From Schistosoma mansoni (taxonomy: Eukaryota; Platyhelminthes; Trematoda; Strigeidida; Schistosomatidae): DNA of 64,000 nt. The notes below the pieces were generated by a model. That model was not told the DNA's origin, searched no databases, and worked only from the letters and a program-made list of their open reading frames with translations. The translations under genes and the position numbers were made by a program. This document shows, in pieces, positions 11,865-26,800 of this stretch. The stretch's first letter is position 1; every line of letters begins with the position of its first letter. The stretch is taken from positions 31,771,914-31,835,913 of the forward strand of contig NC_031502.1 in the NCBI RefSeq assembly GCF_000237925.1. Direction: 5' to 3'.

Positions 11865-14800
11865 CTTCAAGGGATAATAAATATGATTATTATTAATAAT
11901 TGTTAAAATCATAGATCAATAATTTTTCCAGTTTGAAAGCACTTTGTATGTTGATCAGATTTGACATAATGTCTCCGTTAAATTGAATATTTCAGTGAGA
12001 TTAAAATTTATGTACGAACCAATCAGATTCAGGATAACAGGACCTGGATTTCGGCCCAAAATTCATTCATTTATTTGGCTAAATAGCGTTTTGTGATTTT
12101 AGCTGATGTCAGTTCATGATGAAAACCCTAAATATAATTTCCAACCCTACTCATTAACTGTAAATCATAATTCTTATTCTTTATACAGCTTCATAAACCT
12201 TCATTTAACCCTAATAAGTAGGTGGACTTCCTCTAGGTCACTTTAGCATCGCTCAAACGTCGTCCATAAATTATAGTCTCACCAATATCTCATATGACAC
12301 TTAAAAAGTAATGACATGCAAGCAATCTGGTCAAGTTTAAGGTTGTTACAAAATCATCAAGTCAGAGAGCATTTTTCCTATTTTTCTTAATTATCTTTAT
12401 TAACTCTTGTTTATCATATCCATGATCACATCACCCACTAGCTTTATCCCTATTCCCATGTTATTAAAATATGTACTTGTAATAAAATATGATAAGTTTA
12501 GATTTCTAATCGCAACATTGACTATTTCATAGCTAATAAATAGGTGATAGGACAGTGAATTGGTTTACTGCTATCTTCATCCACAGAAAATTAGCTGAGT
12601 TGCATTTTTTTAAAAATAGAAAATGATATCACTTAGTGGTCTCCTATAGTGTTAGTACAAAGTTATTTGAAATTTACTATGAACCTTTGGGTATCATAAA
12701 AAATGTATCAAAATAAGTTGATTGGTATCATTAGATATCATTAACGTAGGGAACATATTTATGGTTTTTGAGAAGATTGCATGGATATTGAAAGACCTAT
12801 AGCTCATTGAAATTTTGTCTAATTGTTTGATCCAGTGTTGCTTATTATTGTTATAAAATGTATCATGACAATAAGAAACTTGGATAATACTCTTTAGAGT
12901 TTGATTTTGTCTATATCTGTTATTTATGATGTTTGATAATAAAAGTTTACAGAAAACGTAACAATCATTTGAAAATTATGCATACAGATGTAACTTGCCT
13001 TTTCTCTGAGTCCCACTCCAATTGGTGATCAGTGTACGCAATAAAGGGAAATTAATATTCTTCGCTAGTTTTGGAACTAAGCCTGTAAATGTAATAATAC
13101 ATAAGATATTTAGCATGATTTCACAGTTATTTAGTTGGCACTGAGCCTTGACTATATAGCTACTAATTAAATTTTCATAAAACTATTGAGTGTTAGTGAA
13201 TAATTTTATCAAGTTATCTAAGCATTGTTAATCAACATCATGAATCTATCAATGTCTAACTTCTAGGTTTCCCATGGTGGTCTAGCTTCAACTGATTCAT
13301 GATCTCAACTATTAAAATTAATATAATATCCACAAAAACCCCTTCTGATATTAATCAACATATGTCCACTAGTGACTGGCTTCAAGAGGTATTTCCTAGA
13401 GTCCTAATGAGAAGCAGTGACCAGTGGAGTTCAACCAGGTCTGTTGTGAGATCATAACTCACTGAGGACAACGATGAATGTGTCGCTCAATTTCGTGGAT
13501 TGGTTGAAGTTAGACATTACCACCGTTGGATGTCAGTCCAGTGGTTCTAGAGGTTAAGCGCTCGCGCGCGAGACTGATAGGTGCTGGATTGGAATCTCGC
13601 GAGGCGTGATCGTGGTTGCGCACTGCTAAGGAGTCCCACAATTGGACGAAACGGCCGTCCAGGGCTTTCAGGTTTTTCATAGTGGTCTAGCTTCAATTAA
13701 CTCAGCTATTAAAAATACATTAATTCAATAAAATTACAATACTTACCAATATAAACAATCATATTAGCTGTAAATGATGAGAATAAGTAGGCTATTGTCA
13801 TTAAAATTCTATTTAATAACATTAAACTTAATGCAAATATAAGTAAATTGAATAATGTTTTTTGAAACGTAAAATTGATTTTATTTTCAGCCAGTTTATC
13901 ATCATTATCATCAGTCGATTCATGATTGTCTTTATTATTCAAACGTGTTGATTGAGATAATTGAATTCTTGCTAGTATATTTACAATTATTATAGATAAT
14001 AATGCTGAGCATGCTTCTGTTATACCACTAAATGAATAGATAGATAGAAATATTGGAATAGAATAAGTACCATAGTACAGAACACTTATAAAAACATGTT
14101 AAAAATATCATTGTAATGTTTAATGAAAGTGACATATAACTGATTAAAGTGTAAGCCTATTACAGATTTATTCCCTTCATCCAAATGTACATTTTATATA
14201 AATATTCGTTCATTATTTATTTTAATCAGCAGTTTCCATAAACACACACCTTACTAAATAATGAGATATATCAATTGGAAGGAGTAACATCTATTATAAG
14301 AAAGAAAGTATCAGTTACTTGATAGATAATAAACATACCAACCAACAAATATGAAAAATAAATATGCAAAATACCTACGCTTGAATTCTAAACTAGTGTA
14401 TTATCGAAATTTTTAAACGAATACATAAATAATCTTAATAATTGAAACCAAGAAAATATAAATGTAAATACATAAATCAATGATTATTAAGGTATCATTG
14501 ATATTACATACTCAATCTATACTTCTCGTAAAAAACTTAGCATTTGATGACGGTAATCTGATCAAACTATTCTACTAGTACGGTGGTGTATGCTATTTAT
14601 GTCGACAAAAATAACTAGTATTTAACACCGGTCGGAAGTGGAAAAGATGGAAACAGGAGGGTAAGGAGATCAATTTAAAGAGAATAGAAATGAAAATAAA
14701 AAGAATTTTGGACTGGAAGAATCAAACAGAATGTAAATGACAAATGAAGTATTCAGTGTGTGGTTCTCATATTTTACCAAGAGGTTTTGTAATTTTGTAT

Positions 14801-17800
14801 TTAAATACAATCGGTTTTCCTATCTGTGTTCTCGTTTGCTGCAGTACCAACTATTTATTTTTAATGATTACATAAACCCCAGCAAAACCTAACTCTCTTT
14901 TTGATTATAGAGTGATTTTACGTTAATCCAATGGACGAATCAGGTTTAGATAAGTTAATCATCAATTTTTCCAGAGTTTCACATATCTGTAGTAAGAAAC
15001 AATGTTCACTGGGAAAAGTTTAACTCAACATAAAGCATTAACGATCATTTAGTTGCCTAAATGAGTGAATATTTAAGTTAATTCTGTAGTCTTGAACAAA
15101 AGTATTTTGAAATTATAATCTTGAATTCTTCATTAGTTAATTATTCATGATTTTGTTGGAGAGGAAATTAACCTACAGTTAAGTTTCATCAGCTTCCACT
15201 TCTCACTATTTCGGAATAATAAATAGAGAATATTGAATGATAAAATAATATGACTGTAGTAAACTCAATAGTTTAAGCTTGAACATGTAAACCAGTCTAA
15301 TATTTTACATAGATTATGATTTATGGAAAAAAACAATTTGAATTTGTAATTCGCCAGAAGCAGGGTTTCTCTGGGATAGATACATTTTCTACATAAGAGC
15401 TTCCATGATTCTGATTTTAGACTGTTCAAACCTCTTCTCTTGATGCACCATATAGGCTTCTAGTTGCTCCAAAGAAATATTCATTTTAGTTTCCCCCACC
15501 ACCACTGATAAGTCTTCTAATTGAATGTTAGATATGGTTCCTAAGCTTTTCTAGTAATTTTATCATTCTATATTTGTAAGTTAAACTTTATTGAATAATG
15601 AATAGCTGTACATTATTTGGTTTTTTCCCTTAATGATGGTAAACGAAGATGAAAGTAATCAATAAATAAAATTCTTATGAATTTCATTAACAGACAGCCT
15701 CCAAAGTTCATCTGTTTTGGATTTTTAAGTTATTATTTTCACTTATGGTAATTAACATTTCAATCAATACTATACTCAATATATAAGAACTTTCGTCTAA
15801 ATTAAAGCGAATAGTTTCACAGTATTTGGGCGCCGAGTTGATGTAAGACATTAAATAGGAATAATATATTTCCTTAAAAAAGCTTGGACCAAATTGCCTA
15901 GCGAAACGTTGGATTTACTTCAAATTCATTCGCTGAGATTTTACAAATATATTATTCCTATTTAATGTATTAATATACTCATATAAATATATCTGTCCTT
16001 TGAATTCAACATTATTTACCTCGTTCAGTACTATTTTTCTTCTATATGTATACTGTTGTTATGGTATACGTGATGTTATGATTTCTGTCATAAGGTACTA
16101 TATTCTTTAGTTTGAAAAAAAACTTAATAATCAAAGATTTTTCAGAATGGGTGTTTTGTGAAGATTTTAGTAATTTTATATAGTTGAAATCATGAGTCAA
16201 TTGAAGCTAGACCATCAAGTTTTTCATGATGGTCTANNNNNNNNNNNNNNNNNNNNNNNNNNNNNNNNNNNNNNNNNNNNNNNNNNNNNNNNNNNNNNNN
16301 NNNNNNNNNNNNNNNNNNNNNNNNNNNNNNNNNNNNNNNNNNNNNNNNNNNNNNNNNNNNNNNNNNNNNNNNNNNNNNNNNNNNNNNNNNNNNNNNNNNN
16401 NNNNNNNNNNNNNNNNNNNNNNNNNNNNNNNNNNNNAATTGACTCATGATTTCAACTATAAAAAAAAGATTTTTCAACAAGTGACATAACCTACGTGATT
16501 TAAATTGAGACATGGTATTAAATGTTTTATATGATTGAAATATTCCATTTATATGAAATAACAATAACAACAATAACCTACTTGTTTATCACAAATAAAG
16601 TACGCTTCTTAATCATTACGTTCTTATAATAGTTTAATAATATTTTTTCAGTAGTGTTAGTTATTTTCTTGTCCTGTGTGCTACTGATGTTGACAGATAT
16701 AAGTAGTATGTATCATCAATAGAAAGTGAAATGTCTAGAGGCAGAAGGTTAACATGATCAAAGAAAAGAGAATGAGAACAAAGAATGATTGGTGTGGAAA
16801 CGAAAGAACAACGAAGTCTGGGACGATTAGTTGACATTTTGAAAATCAAGTATTTACTGTATGGTTCTCAGGTTTTAATAAGATGTTCTGTAATTTTGTA
16901 TTCAAATACATTCCATTGTCCTCACTTGTGTTCTCGTTCATCACAATTCTCGAACTTGATTTTTCATTATCCATTGCTATGATGTCAAATAATTATCACA
17001 AATGAGGTTTTACAGTGAAGCTAAAGGTTACCTGATCCTAATGCCTACATAGAGAATTATTATTTCATTGTTCCAGTCTTACTAGATATATGTTAGGAGG
17101 CTGATTTACAACATTTTTGAGCATCTTATTGCTTAAATTATAGTTAAGCAAAGTCACCAGTCTCACTCAATTACTTATTTGTTTCCGCAACTTTAACAAA
17201 CAATTAAAATGTTCACAAAACAGTCGTAATATCGTAATTTATTGGTTTCAGATCTTAATATCCGCCAGTTATAATAAGTATTGTAGCTGCTTAGTATGAG
17301 CTGCATCGAAAACAACTTTGGACATCAATCTCTATCATTAGGTTTCACGTGTAATTTATTGATCAAAGCCGAATACATAAATGTATACTTGATAAATAAG
17401 TTATTTCAGAAATCATTTTAATCATATGAACTTAGATATAATCAGACCTAATTCTGATTGATGTCTAACAAAGTAAGTTTATTTATCAGCATTTTAGCTA
17501 TTATTATTTTCAATTTTTCCAAACACCAGGGAACTTTTTCAAGTTTACAGTTTATAAACCTAAGAAGAAACCAAGTAGAAAATTGTGTACTATCCAATAA
17601 GATATATTTATTGTATTTCAAAATACATTAATAGGCAAACAGATAGGTATTGAGTTAATGCAATTTAGATACATATTTTCAGTTTATTTATGAACATTGA
17701 TTGTATTGTCCATAAACTAAGAAAAGGTCACCGTTCATAAATTCATATCTTCTTGTCAAAGAATCAATACATCAATGTAACAGAAACATAATATTTTTCT

Positions 17801-20800
17801 GAAAAGTCAACACTGAAATTTAACGAAATGATGTTTTCATTGTGAAATACCTTACCATCGTTCGATTTTCATGAACAAAAGAGAATAAGCAAAGTAATTG
17901 CAAACAAAATATGCTTCCTATTGTTTCTTCAGATAATATTTAGAAATATTTCATTTAGATTTGTAAAAAGAAATACAGAGCTGTTTGTTTAACATAAAAT
18001 ATCTTCATTAATAAGCCGAGGGTGAAACCAGTAAGCTATTGATTTAGAGAATAGGAGCTTAGGTTAATGTTAATTTCGGTAAACGTAAGTTGACACTTTA
18101 AATCCAAACAATCTGAAGAGAACTAATATTAGTTTAATGTGATTCCCTTATTAATTAATTAATAATTAAACAAATTAAACTAATAATTTCCCTTGTCAGA
18201 GTTCTTATTGTTGTAAATGGTAAACGTGTTTCTGCTCACAAATAAAAAATTTCGAACTAGGGTCATACTAGAAGCCTTATCTAAAAGAAATTATGTTAGC
18301 ATGAAATAGTATATTGGATTATAATTAGTGGTTCAGTTAGTTAACAAAATCCACCAACGATTGAAGAAATCAGGATGGCCATCAAGCAAATCAAGAATGG
18401 GAAAGCAGCAGGACCAGACAATATACCAGCTGAAACACTGACGTCAGACATAGAATTAACTAAGAACATACTTCGCGTTCTATTCAGGAAGATTTAGGAG
18501 GAAGAACAAGTGCCACTGACAGACTGGAAAGAAGGATATTTCATCGAGATACCACTGGAAGTAGATCAGAGCAAACGTGAGAATTACAGAGGTATCACAC
18601 TATTGTCGGTACCAGGAAAGTTTTTCAACAGAGTGTTACTGAACCGGATGAAAGACTCAGTAGACGCTCAACTTTGAGGTCAGCTGACCGGATTCCGTAT
18701 AGGTCGGTCGTGCACAGGCCAAATCGTGACACCATAGATCATCTTTGACAAACGATTGAATGAAGCACCCCGCTATATATCAGCATACTTGATTATGACG
18801 GAGCAATTGACAGTGTGGATAAGAGAACATCGTTGGAACTTCTTCGACACTATGGTGTAGTTGGTGTAGATCGTCAACACCATCCAGAATGCATACGACG
18901 AACTACACTGAAATGTCGTGCATGGAGGACAGCTGATAGATGCATTCTAATTTAGGTCCGGAGTCAGGCGAGACTGCTTACTCCCCCTCTTTCTCTTTCT
19001 TCTGGTGATAGACTGAAATATGAAGACCTCGACATCTGAGGGAAGGCACAGAACACAATGGACATTTCAGAACAAATTAAAGGATTTGAACTTCACAGAT
19101 GACTTAGAACTCCTATCTCATACACATGAACAAATGCGAATGAAGACAACTAGTGTAGCAGTAGCCTCTGAATCAGTGGGCCTCAACATACACAAGGAAA
19201 AAAGCAAGATCCTCAAACACAACACGGAGAACAATAACCCAATCTCACTTGATGGAGAAGCTCTGGAAGAGGTGAAAACTTCCACGTACCTGGACAACAT
19301 CATCGATGAACAAGGAGGATCTAACGCAGTTGTAAAAGTAAGGACTGACAAAGCAAGGGCTGCATTCCTACAGTTGAACAACATATGAATCTCAAAACAA
19401 CTGTCAACCAATATCAAAGTGATAATATTTAATGAGTAAACATAAAACGAAATCACTACAGATTAATTTAAAAATTCAATTCAAACAAATATAAGTTACT
19501 TGCTTAATCCTAGCTTCTTTGAATTCCACCAGAATGGTTCACTCATTAAGTATACCGTAACAAATGGTGAATCTACCATTGCCGATATAGAAACAATAAA
19601 CAGAATTCCTAATATTATTATTAAAATTGGATTGGAAGATATTACGGTCTAAAAATAAAAGATGACAGAAAGTATTTTACTTGAAAGATTATGAAATAAT
19701 AATTGCTGTGGAGAAAATCATATTCCGCTACAGTTATTTATTGTATATAAGCACAAAGGTAGTTTCTTATAAAGCATAAGCTTTCAGAAAATGATAGCTA
19801 ATTTTATAACATTTGATGAAACTACACTGTGTGCATAATGGGAATCGTTTAAAATCAGTTGAATAGTTGAAACCGTAAAGAATTTTGTTAACTGAATGTT
19901 GCAGTTTTTGGTATTACATTAATAATTGGTAATAATAATAGAGATACTTAGTTTTTTAATTCACTACATATCTGAGGCTTCATAGTTATAACAGTTAACT
20001 TCCAACCATTTGGTCAATGAACTGAACGTCCTTTTCTTAATTTATCCCAACATCTTGTTAATCTCTTCGAAACGGCTTTACTTATAAAGGAATACATAAT
20101 TAATTTACTTAGTTGGTGAGTGATACTGCATTGAGGCTGATGATATAATGTTAATGGCTGAGTTACATAATATTTTAACAGCTTTACAAAAACACAATTA
20201 ATTTATTTAACTTGTGATCATATAATTAATTCTTAGTATTAGGAGGGGGTTTTGTGGAGGTTTTAGTAATTTTTTATATAGTTGAAATCATGAATAAATT
20301 GAAGCTAGACTACCATGGAAAACATGGAAGCACTGGATGGCCGTTTCGTCCTATTGTGGTTAAGCCCTCGCGCACGAGACTGATAGGTCCTGGGCTCGAA
20401 TCTCGCGAGGCGAGATCACGGATGCACACTGCCAAGGAGTCCCACAACGGGACGAAACGGCCGTCCAGTGTTTCCAGGTTTTTCATTTTTAGTAATCGAG
20501 GTAGTCTCTCCTCTTCGTTGTTCACTTTGATGCTAACAGAACAGTCAATATTTATTACTTTCAAATTTAAATTAAACATTTCAATCAAAGCTCATTATCT
20601 TGTATCGACTCAATGTTTCAGGACATTAAATGTAACTGATCTATTTTCTTCTTTGTTAAGCTATAATGAGAAATAATTTCGGGTAAAGCGAAATCATCAG
20701 TTTCATCCTGAGATATCATTTACAAGGTTCAATAAATGATTTTAATCGTCAACCTAATTTTACATTTGATTGAAGTCTTGGATAAATAAATATCAGCTCC

Positions 20801-23800
20801 CCAATAAAAACCTACAAGCACTAGAAGGCTATTTCATCTTACCATGAGGCTCATAGGCAGTACGCGGTACGCAATCACGAATGTGGGACTTGAGTCCAAG
20901 ACCTTACTTTTTGAGCAAACGCTTAATCTCTAGACCACTGAGCAAGCATCCAACGAGTTAATAAGAAAGTCTTTTACTCTTTATAGTTAACTATATATTA
21001 AAGCAGACAAATAGAGAATTTATATGTATAGAAAACATGTGAAAACAAAAGTTACCATCTAACTATTAATTTACCATTAATACTTGTTTAATTTTTTGAC
21101 AACATATTTGCCAACAAGATAATTTCATCATTGTATGATTCTCATTTTTTGTTAGTTTATCATGATGATTATATACATTGATTTCAGTATCACATTTCAA
21201 TTGGTTGATATGATTTGTTTCAGGTAAAAAGAATATTAAAATGATAACTGGGATATAGATTAGAATGCAAACAATCATTGTAGTATTGAAGCCATATGTA
21301 TGAATTAATGAACCTTTTAATTATAAAGGAATGAAATAAATATCAGAACATTATTTATTTATGTAATGTAAATGATTCGAATATAATTTAAAACAGTTGT
21401 TTTTAATAAATACTTTATTGGTTACACATTGTACTTACTTACTTACGCCTGTTACCCCTCGTGGAGGAGCATAAGCCGCCCACAAGCATTCTCCATCCAA
21501 CTCCGTTACAAGCAATCCTTTCCAGTTCTTTCCAGTTAACATTCATACTTTTCACATCTGCTACTATTTCCCGGCATAATTTGTTCTTTGGCCTTCCTCT
21601 TTTCCATTTCCCTTCAGGATTCCAAGTTAGAGCTTTCCTCGTGATGCAGTTTGGTGATTTCCTTAATGTATGTTCGATCCACTTCCAACGTCTTTTCCTA
21701 ATTTCCTCTTCAGCTGGAAGCTAGTTGCTGATAGTATCCAACCAGTGAATGTTAAGTATTTTGCGGAGACAACTGTTTATAAATAATTGTACCTTCTTGA
21801 CGATGGATGTAGTAGTTCTGCACGTTTCAGCTCTGTACAGTAGGACTGTCTTGACGTTTGTATTGAATATTCTCACTTTGAATGAAATTGGTTGACACTT
21901 GTTTTGATTTCCATATGTTCTTCAATTGTAGAAATGCTTCCCTTGCTTGCCAATTCTCGCCTCTACATCTGCATCCGATCCTCCTAGTTTATCAATGATG
22001 CTTCTCAGGTACGTTACACATAGTAGATTATGTCTTATTATCAAATTCTATAGTGGTATTTGACGTAGATAAACGACATTAAAATTAAACTAATGAAGAA
22101 TTATTTTGTATAAACCAGGATATTATTTGCATTTTTCAAGTATACATGATTCAATTTGGAATTTTCTGTTCATTTTGTGTCATAACGTTTTGTTGTAACT
22201 AATTTAAAATACTGCCCAAAGAAAATGATCGTGTATAGTGATTTTAGTAAGTACAAGTAAAAAAGGATTTATTATCAGATCGAGGGTTTTTGTGGAGATT
22301 GTAATAAATTAATAGTTAAGTTCATGAATCGATTAAAGCTGGGCCACTATGGGAAAGCTGGAAGCACTGGACGGTCGTTTTGTCCTAATGTGGGACTCCT
22401 AGAGGTTAGGCGTTTGCGCGCCAGACCGAAGATCCTGAGTTTGAACTTCGTGTGCGGGATCGCGGATTCAAATATTAAAAAGAATTTCTCAAGTTTGATA
22501 AACGAGTAAATTTATGGTATAACTCCATCATGTCTGGCCGTATTTTCATCATTATTGTAATCACTTATTGAAAGAAAACAATCATTAACATTTTGATAAC
22601 TCACTGGCTTAGTGAATCATGATCCAACTAACATTCACATGTTTCTTTACGACTTAAATCCTGAGGCGAGTGTAATTGATGCCTAGATGTTTTTTCCTAT
22701 GAATCTTATTGATGCGTCTAAGATATTTTGAAAACGTAATATAAGGTTATTGAAGGTAAATCGGATACAGAGTGGATTTCTATTTAACCTTTTAATTTTC
22801 GTATGTTACAGCTAGGTATTCTGCATTTCTTTACTTTAACGAAAATATTAATGTAACATCCTTGTTCCTGCTAATGTAATCAAGTAGATTAGACTGATCA
22901 TAAGAAGATGAAGCCTTGTAAAACCCTGAAGTTTAATTTTGTTCTTTCACTTACATAGGACCAATTGTGATTTTACATAACTGAGCTATAGAGAAGGATG
23001 TAAATGAAACAATAATGCTAGGCAAAATCAATTGATAATTTATTTGCTGTTATCAAACAACTGAATACCGACCCAATAACTAAAAAATACAAACTTGATT
23101 TGAAATAGTTATATTATTAAATTAGCAGCTATCTAAGTCTGATTTAATACCAATGGATGTATTTTACGCATAATTAGATTCATAACTAGAAATATAATAG
23201 TAATATTGTATATCAATGAGATCGGTATGATGCTTACCTGCAATCATACTAGCAATTGCCAAACTTAAACAAGCTAAACCATCAATAAGTGTTAGAAATA
23301 TCCAACGTCGACGTTCATATACAGATTTTGGAATAGATGTAGATTTTTTAAGTTGATCATAATTTGTTAAATCTGTAATACAAACGGAGAATTGAGCAAT
23401 AGCTGATAGTAAACCACCACCAATTAAACCTTCTAATACATTTGATGCAACCAATGCCCATGGTGTTAAACGGAAGAAAACTACAACAGCTGTACATATA
23501 AAAAACAAATACATTTATAATATATAAATGTGCAGTACAAAGAATAAGGATACATTTAGAAAGTTAAATAGAGAAAATAAAAAAATTTCGATCATTATTA
23601 ATCTTGAACAAGTAAAAATTACCTCACTTATCAGTAGAGAATATCAGTAGAGATTTGTAAATTATAAGAAAGACTAAGCAAAATAAGTAGACTAGATCTA
23701 ATATTCACTATTCTCCTAAAATATATTAAATATAAACAGTTATCATTCAAGTTAGTTATTCGGTACTGTGTATAGATTTTATGTGAATATGAAAGAGTAA

Positions 23801-26800
23801 CACTTATATAATGATGTATGTATCCATAATTCAAAGTATTGTGATGTTAATTTGAAAGTATTTTGTCTTACTTATACAGTTAGTGTAACGCGAAACCTTA
23901 GATGGTGCAGAACATTCAAAGAAAGGTATTTTTGAACATATTCGAATGGATTAAACAAGTTATGTAGATCAGATTGAATAAATCAAATGACAAAACACAA
24001 GCACAAAACGAATGACAATCAGAAATTACCTCGCCATATTTATACACATCTCCACTAAGCTTAAATCTAAAATTCTCTGTATTCCGTATAAAAATCACTT
24101 GTTATTTGTAAGATTTCACAACTTGTTAAACGTTCTCCCTCTTGCTTCTTTTCTATAGGAATTCCATTTCCATTTGGTGATTATTAGGATTGAAAAAGAT
24201 ACCATTATCAGTTTATTGGTTGCCTAATAAAATGATCTGTTAATAAAGTTCTATGCATATATTACTTTATTAATGTTTGATTCGTAAATTTCATTTTTCA
24301 ATACAGTGCATGGTTCTAACTTGTAATTGGTTAACTCTGTTATTAACGTAAATATATGAGGTTTAGTATTGATCGAGTTAACCACAATTTTTTCAAAAAA
24401 AATGTTTCTTTTCTGGCATCTATCTTTTCTTTTCTCATTAATATATATCTACTATTTGTCGTTTGTTATGCACATAATCGTATTTATTAGTGTTTACGTT
24501 CCATTTCATTCATATTGATTTAGCTTTAATTAAGAAAAACTAGAATTTAGAAGATACAGGTGTTTATTAACAGTTGTCTACACAAAATAATTCGGATCCG
24601 TTGGCCAGACACTATCAGCAACAATCTACTGTGGGAGAGGACAAACGAGATTTCAGCGGAGGAAGAAATCAGGAAGAAGCGTTGGAAGTGGATAAAACAC
24701 ACATTGAGGAAAGCACTTAACTGCGTCACAAGGCAAGCCCTCACCTGGAATCCTCAAGGTCGAAGGAGGAGAGGAAGACCAACGAACACATTGAGCCGAG
24801 AAATGGAGACAGACATGAGAAGAATGAACAAAAATTGGATAGAATTAGAAAGGAAGGCTCAGGGCAGAGTGGGTTAAAGAATGCTGGTTGACGGCCTGTG
24901 CTCCATTGGGAGTAACAGGCGTAAGTAAGTAAGTAAGTAAGAAAAACTAGACTGTTCACTTATACTTCGAATACATATATTGATACTAACACAATAAATA
25001 AGTTTAATAAACACGAATTCACACTCAAACAACAGAGAAAATAAACATTTTACCGATAATTTCAAAGTAATTATATCCTCGTATCTTAAGGAACATTTAA
25101 AATTCATTGTAAATTTTTTCGCCAAACATTACTTTCTTAGGGTTACTATGCATTTCTCAAAACCAATGTTTTACTATATCTGATGTATTGTATGATATTA
25201 ATTTATTTACTTAACTTTTATCATTAAAGTAAATCTTAATAAGAATACACCAAGATCGTATAACATTGTTTTTAGCCTTTAAAGAGTATTTTTAAACTAG
25301 ATCTAAAATGACTTATATAAAAAACAACATACCAACAGCCACCACTTGTGAAGCTTCTCCAGCTATGAGGATTCCTAACGCAATTTTTCGTCCAAAACGA
25401 TCTGATATATAACCAACTATCAGAGTAGATATTAAACCAGGAGCAACTGCTGCAAAATTATTTGTTGATTGTACTAATGATGTTTGCTTTTGAGCATCCT
25501 GTTGTTTGAGTTTCATTTCTGTAGAGCTGTGAATCGATTAACCAATAATTAGATAAAATGTATTAATTCTATTTTATCGACAATAACTTACATACTAAAA
25601 GAAATGAATAGCATTTTAAGTATGTTATCAAATGATTTCATATCACCTAAAGGAAATTTTTTAGGAAACCTTTCGAATTCTTTTGATGTTAATTAGAGAA
25701 CTACCCATCAATTTATTAATTCAATAAAGTGAAAAATAAAGATTGATAAAAATCTACTGATTACAGCTATTTTAAATGTTTTACAAAAAAAGAAGGCAAA
25801 ATGCGTCATCAGAGTAGGTTGATATTATTGATTTTTGATTGAGATCATGAATCGATCAATGTTAGATCACTATTGAAAACCTGGAAGCACTGGATGTCTG
25901 TTTCGTCCTAGTATAGGACTTCAGGATGCGCACTGTTGAGGAGTCCCTGACTTATGTGTTCAAAATAAGATGGTTATTAATCTTTCCTTTCCTTGGTGAC
26001 AAATATTCCCTCGTTGCGTCTTATACTTTTATTTAACTCTCCTTTACATTTATTACATCGCTGGGTTTTTATTTCAACTATCTTCCAGATTAGTAATCTT
26101 ATTTTATTAACTCAGCTTTACTCACTTTATTCTTATCAACGTTTATTCATTATGTAATCACTTATTACTGACCGTTCAACTGTTATCACAATCAATGTTG
26201 TTGAATCTTCTTTTACATAAGATATATATTTACAATATTCAGTCTATTAAATTTATTAACACCCTTGTTATACTATACCAATGTGTCTTCAATATAACTT
26301 CCAACCAAACCTTTTCATGTAAGTAATGTAAACCCATTTTGTAATTATGATTTGAAATCTCACAAGTTGTTAGCAGGTGATGAGAACCGAACGAAATAAA
26401 ATGAATTCATTCTATTCTGTTAGAATCTTTGTTCTTGCCCTTATCAATGTAATGAGCATCTGATTATCAAACTAACGGTTAAACCATTTACATTTATCTT
26501 CTGTTTATTATAATTGCAATCATCTTTGAAAGTGTTTCATAAAGACTTATACATACTGTATACACTTCATTATTTCATTTTTTGTATTGTCGATTTTGTC
26601 TCAAATACTCAGTTCAAAGTAATCTAGGAATCATATATATTTTTTTAGAAAAGTGTATACTTATCAATAATACTGTGGTTACTATTATTATCCGTAGTAT
26701 TTTTGTTATTCCATACTAACTTGTCTCAATCCAATCATCTTTGTAAACTGGTTTACATTCCGTTCACATTTTCAAAATAAACCATTTAATTTATTTATCT

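Noticed and set aside
16190-16573. Open frames crossing the run of Ns
   Set aside because: Open only because the bases are unknown.
21461-21724. 87-codon plus-strand open frame
   Set aside because: Antisense to the minus-strand RTE-type LINE ending.
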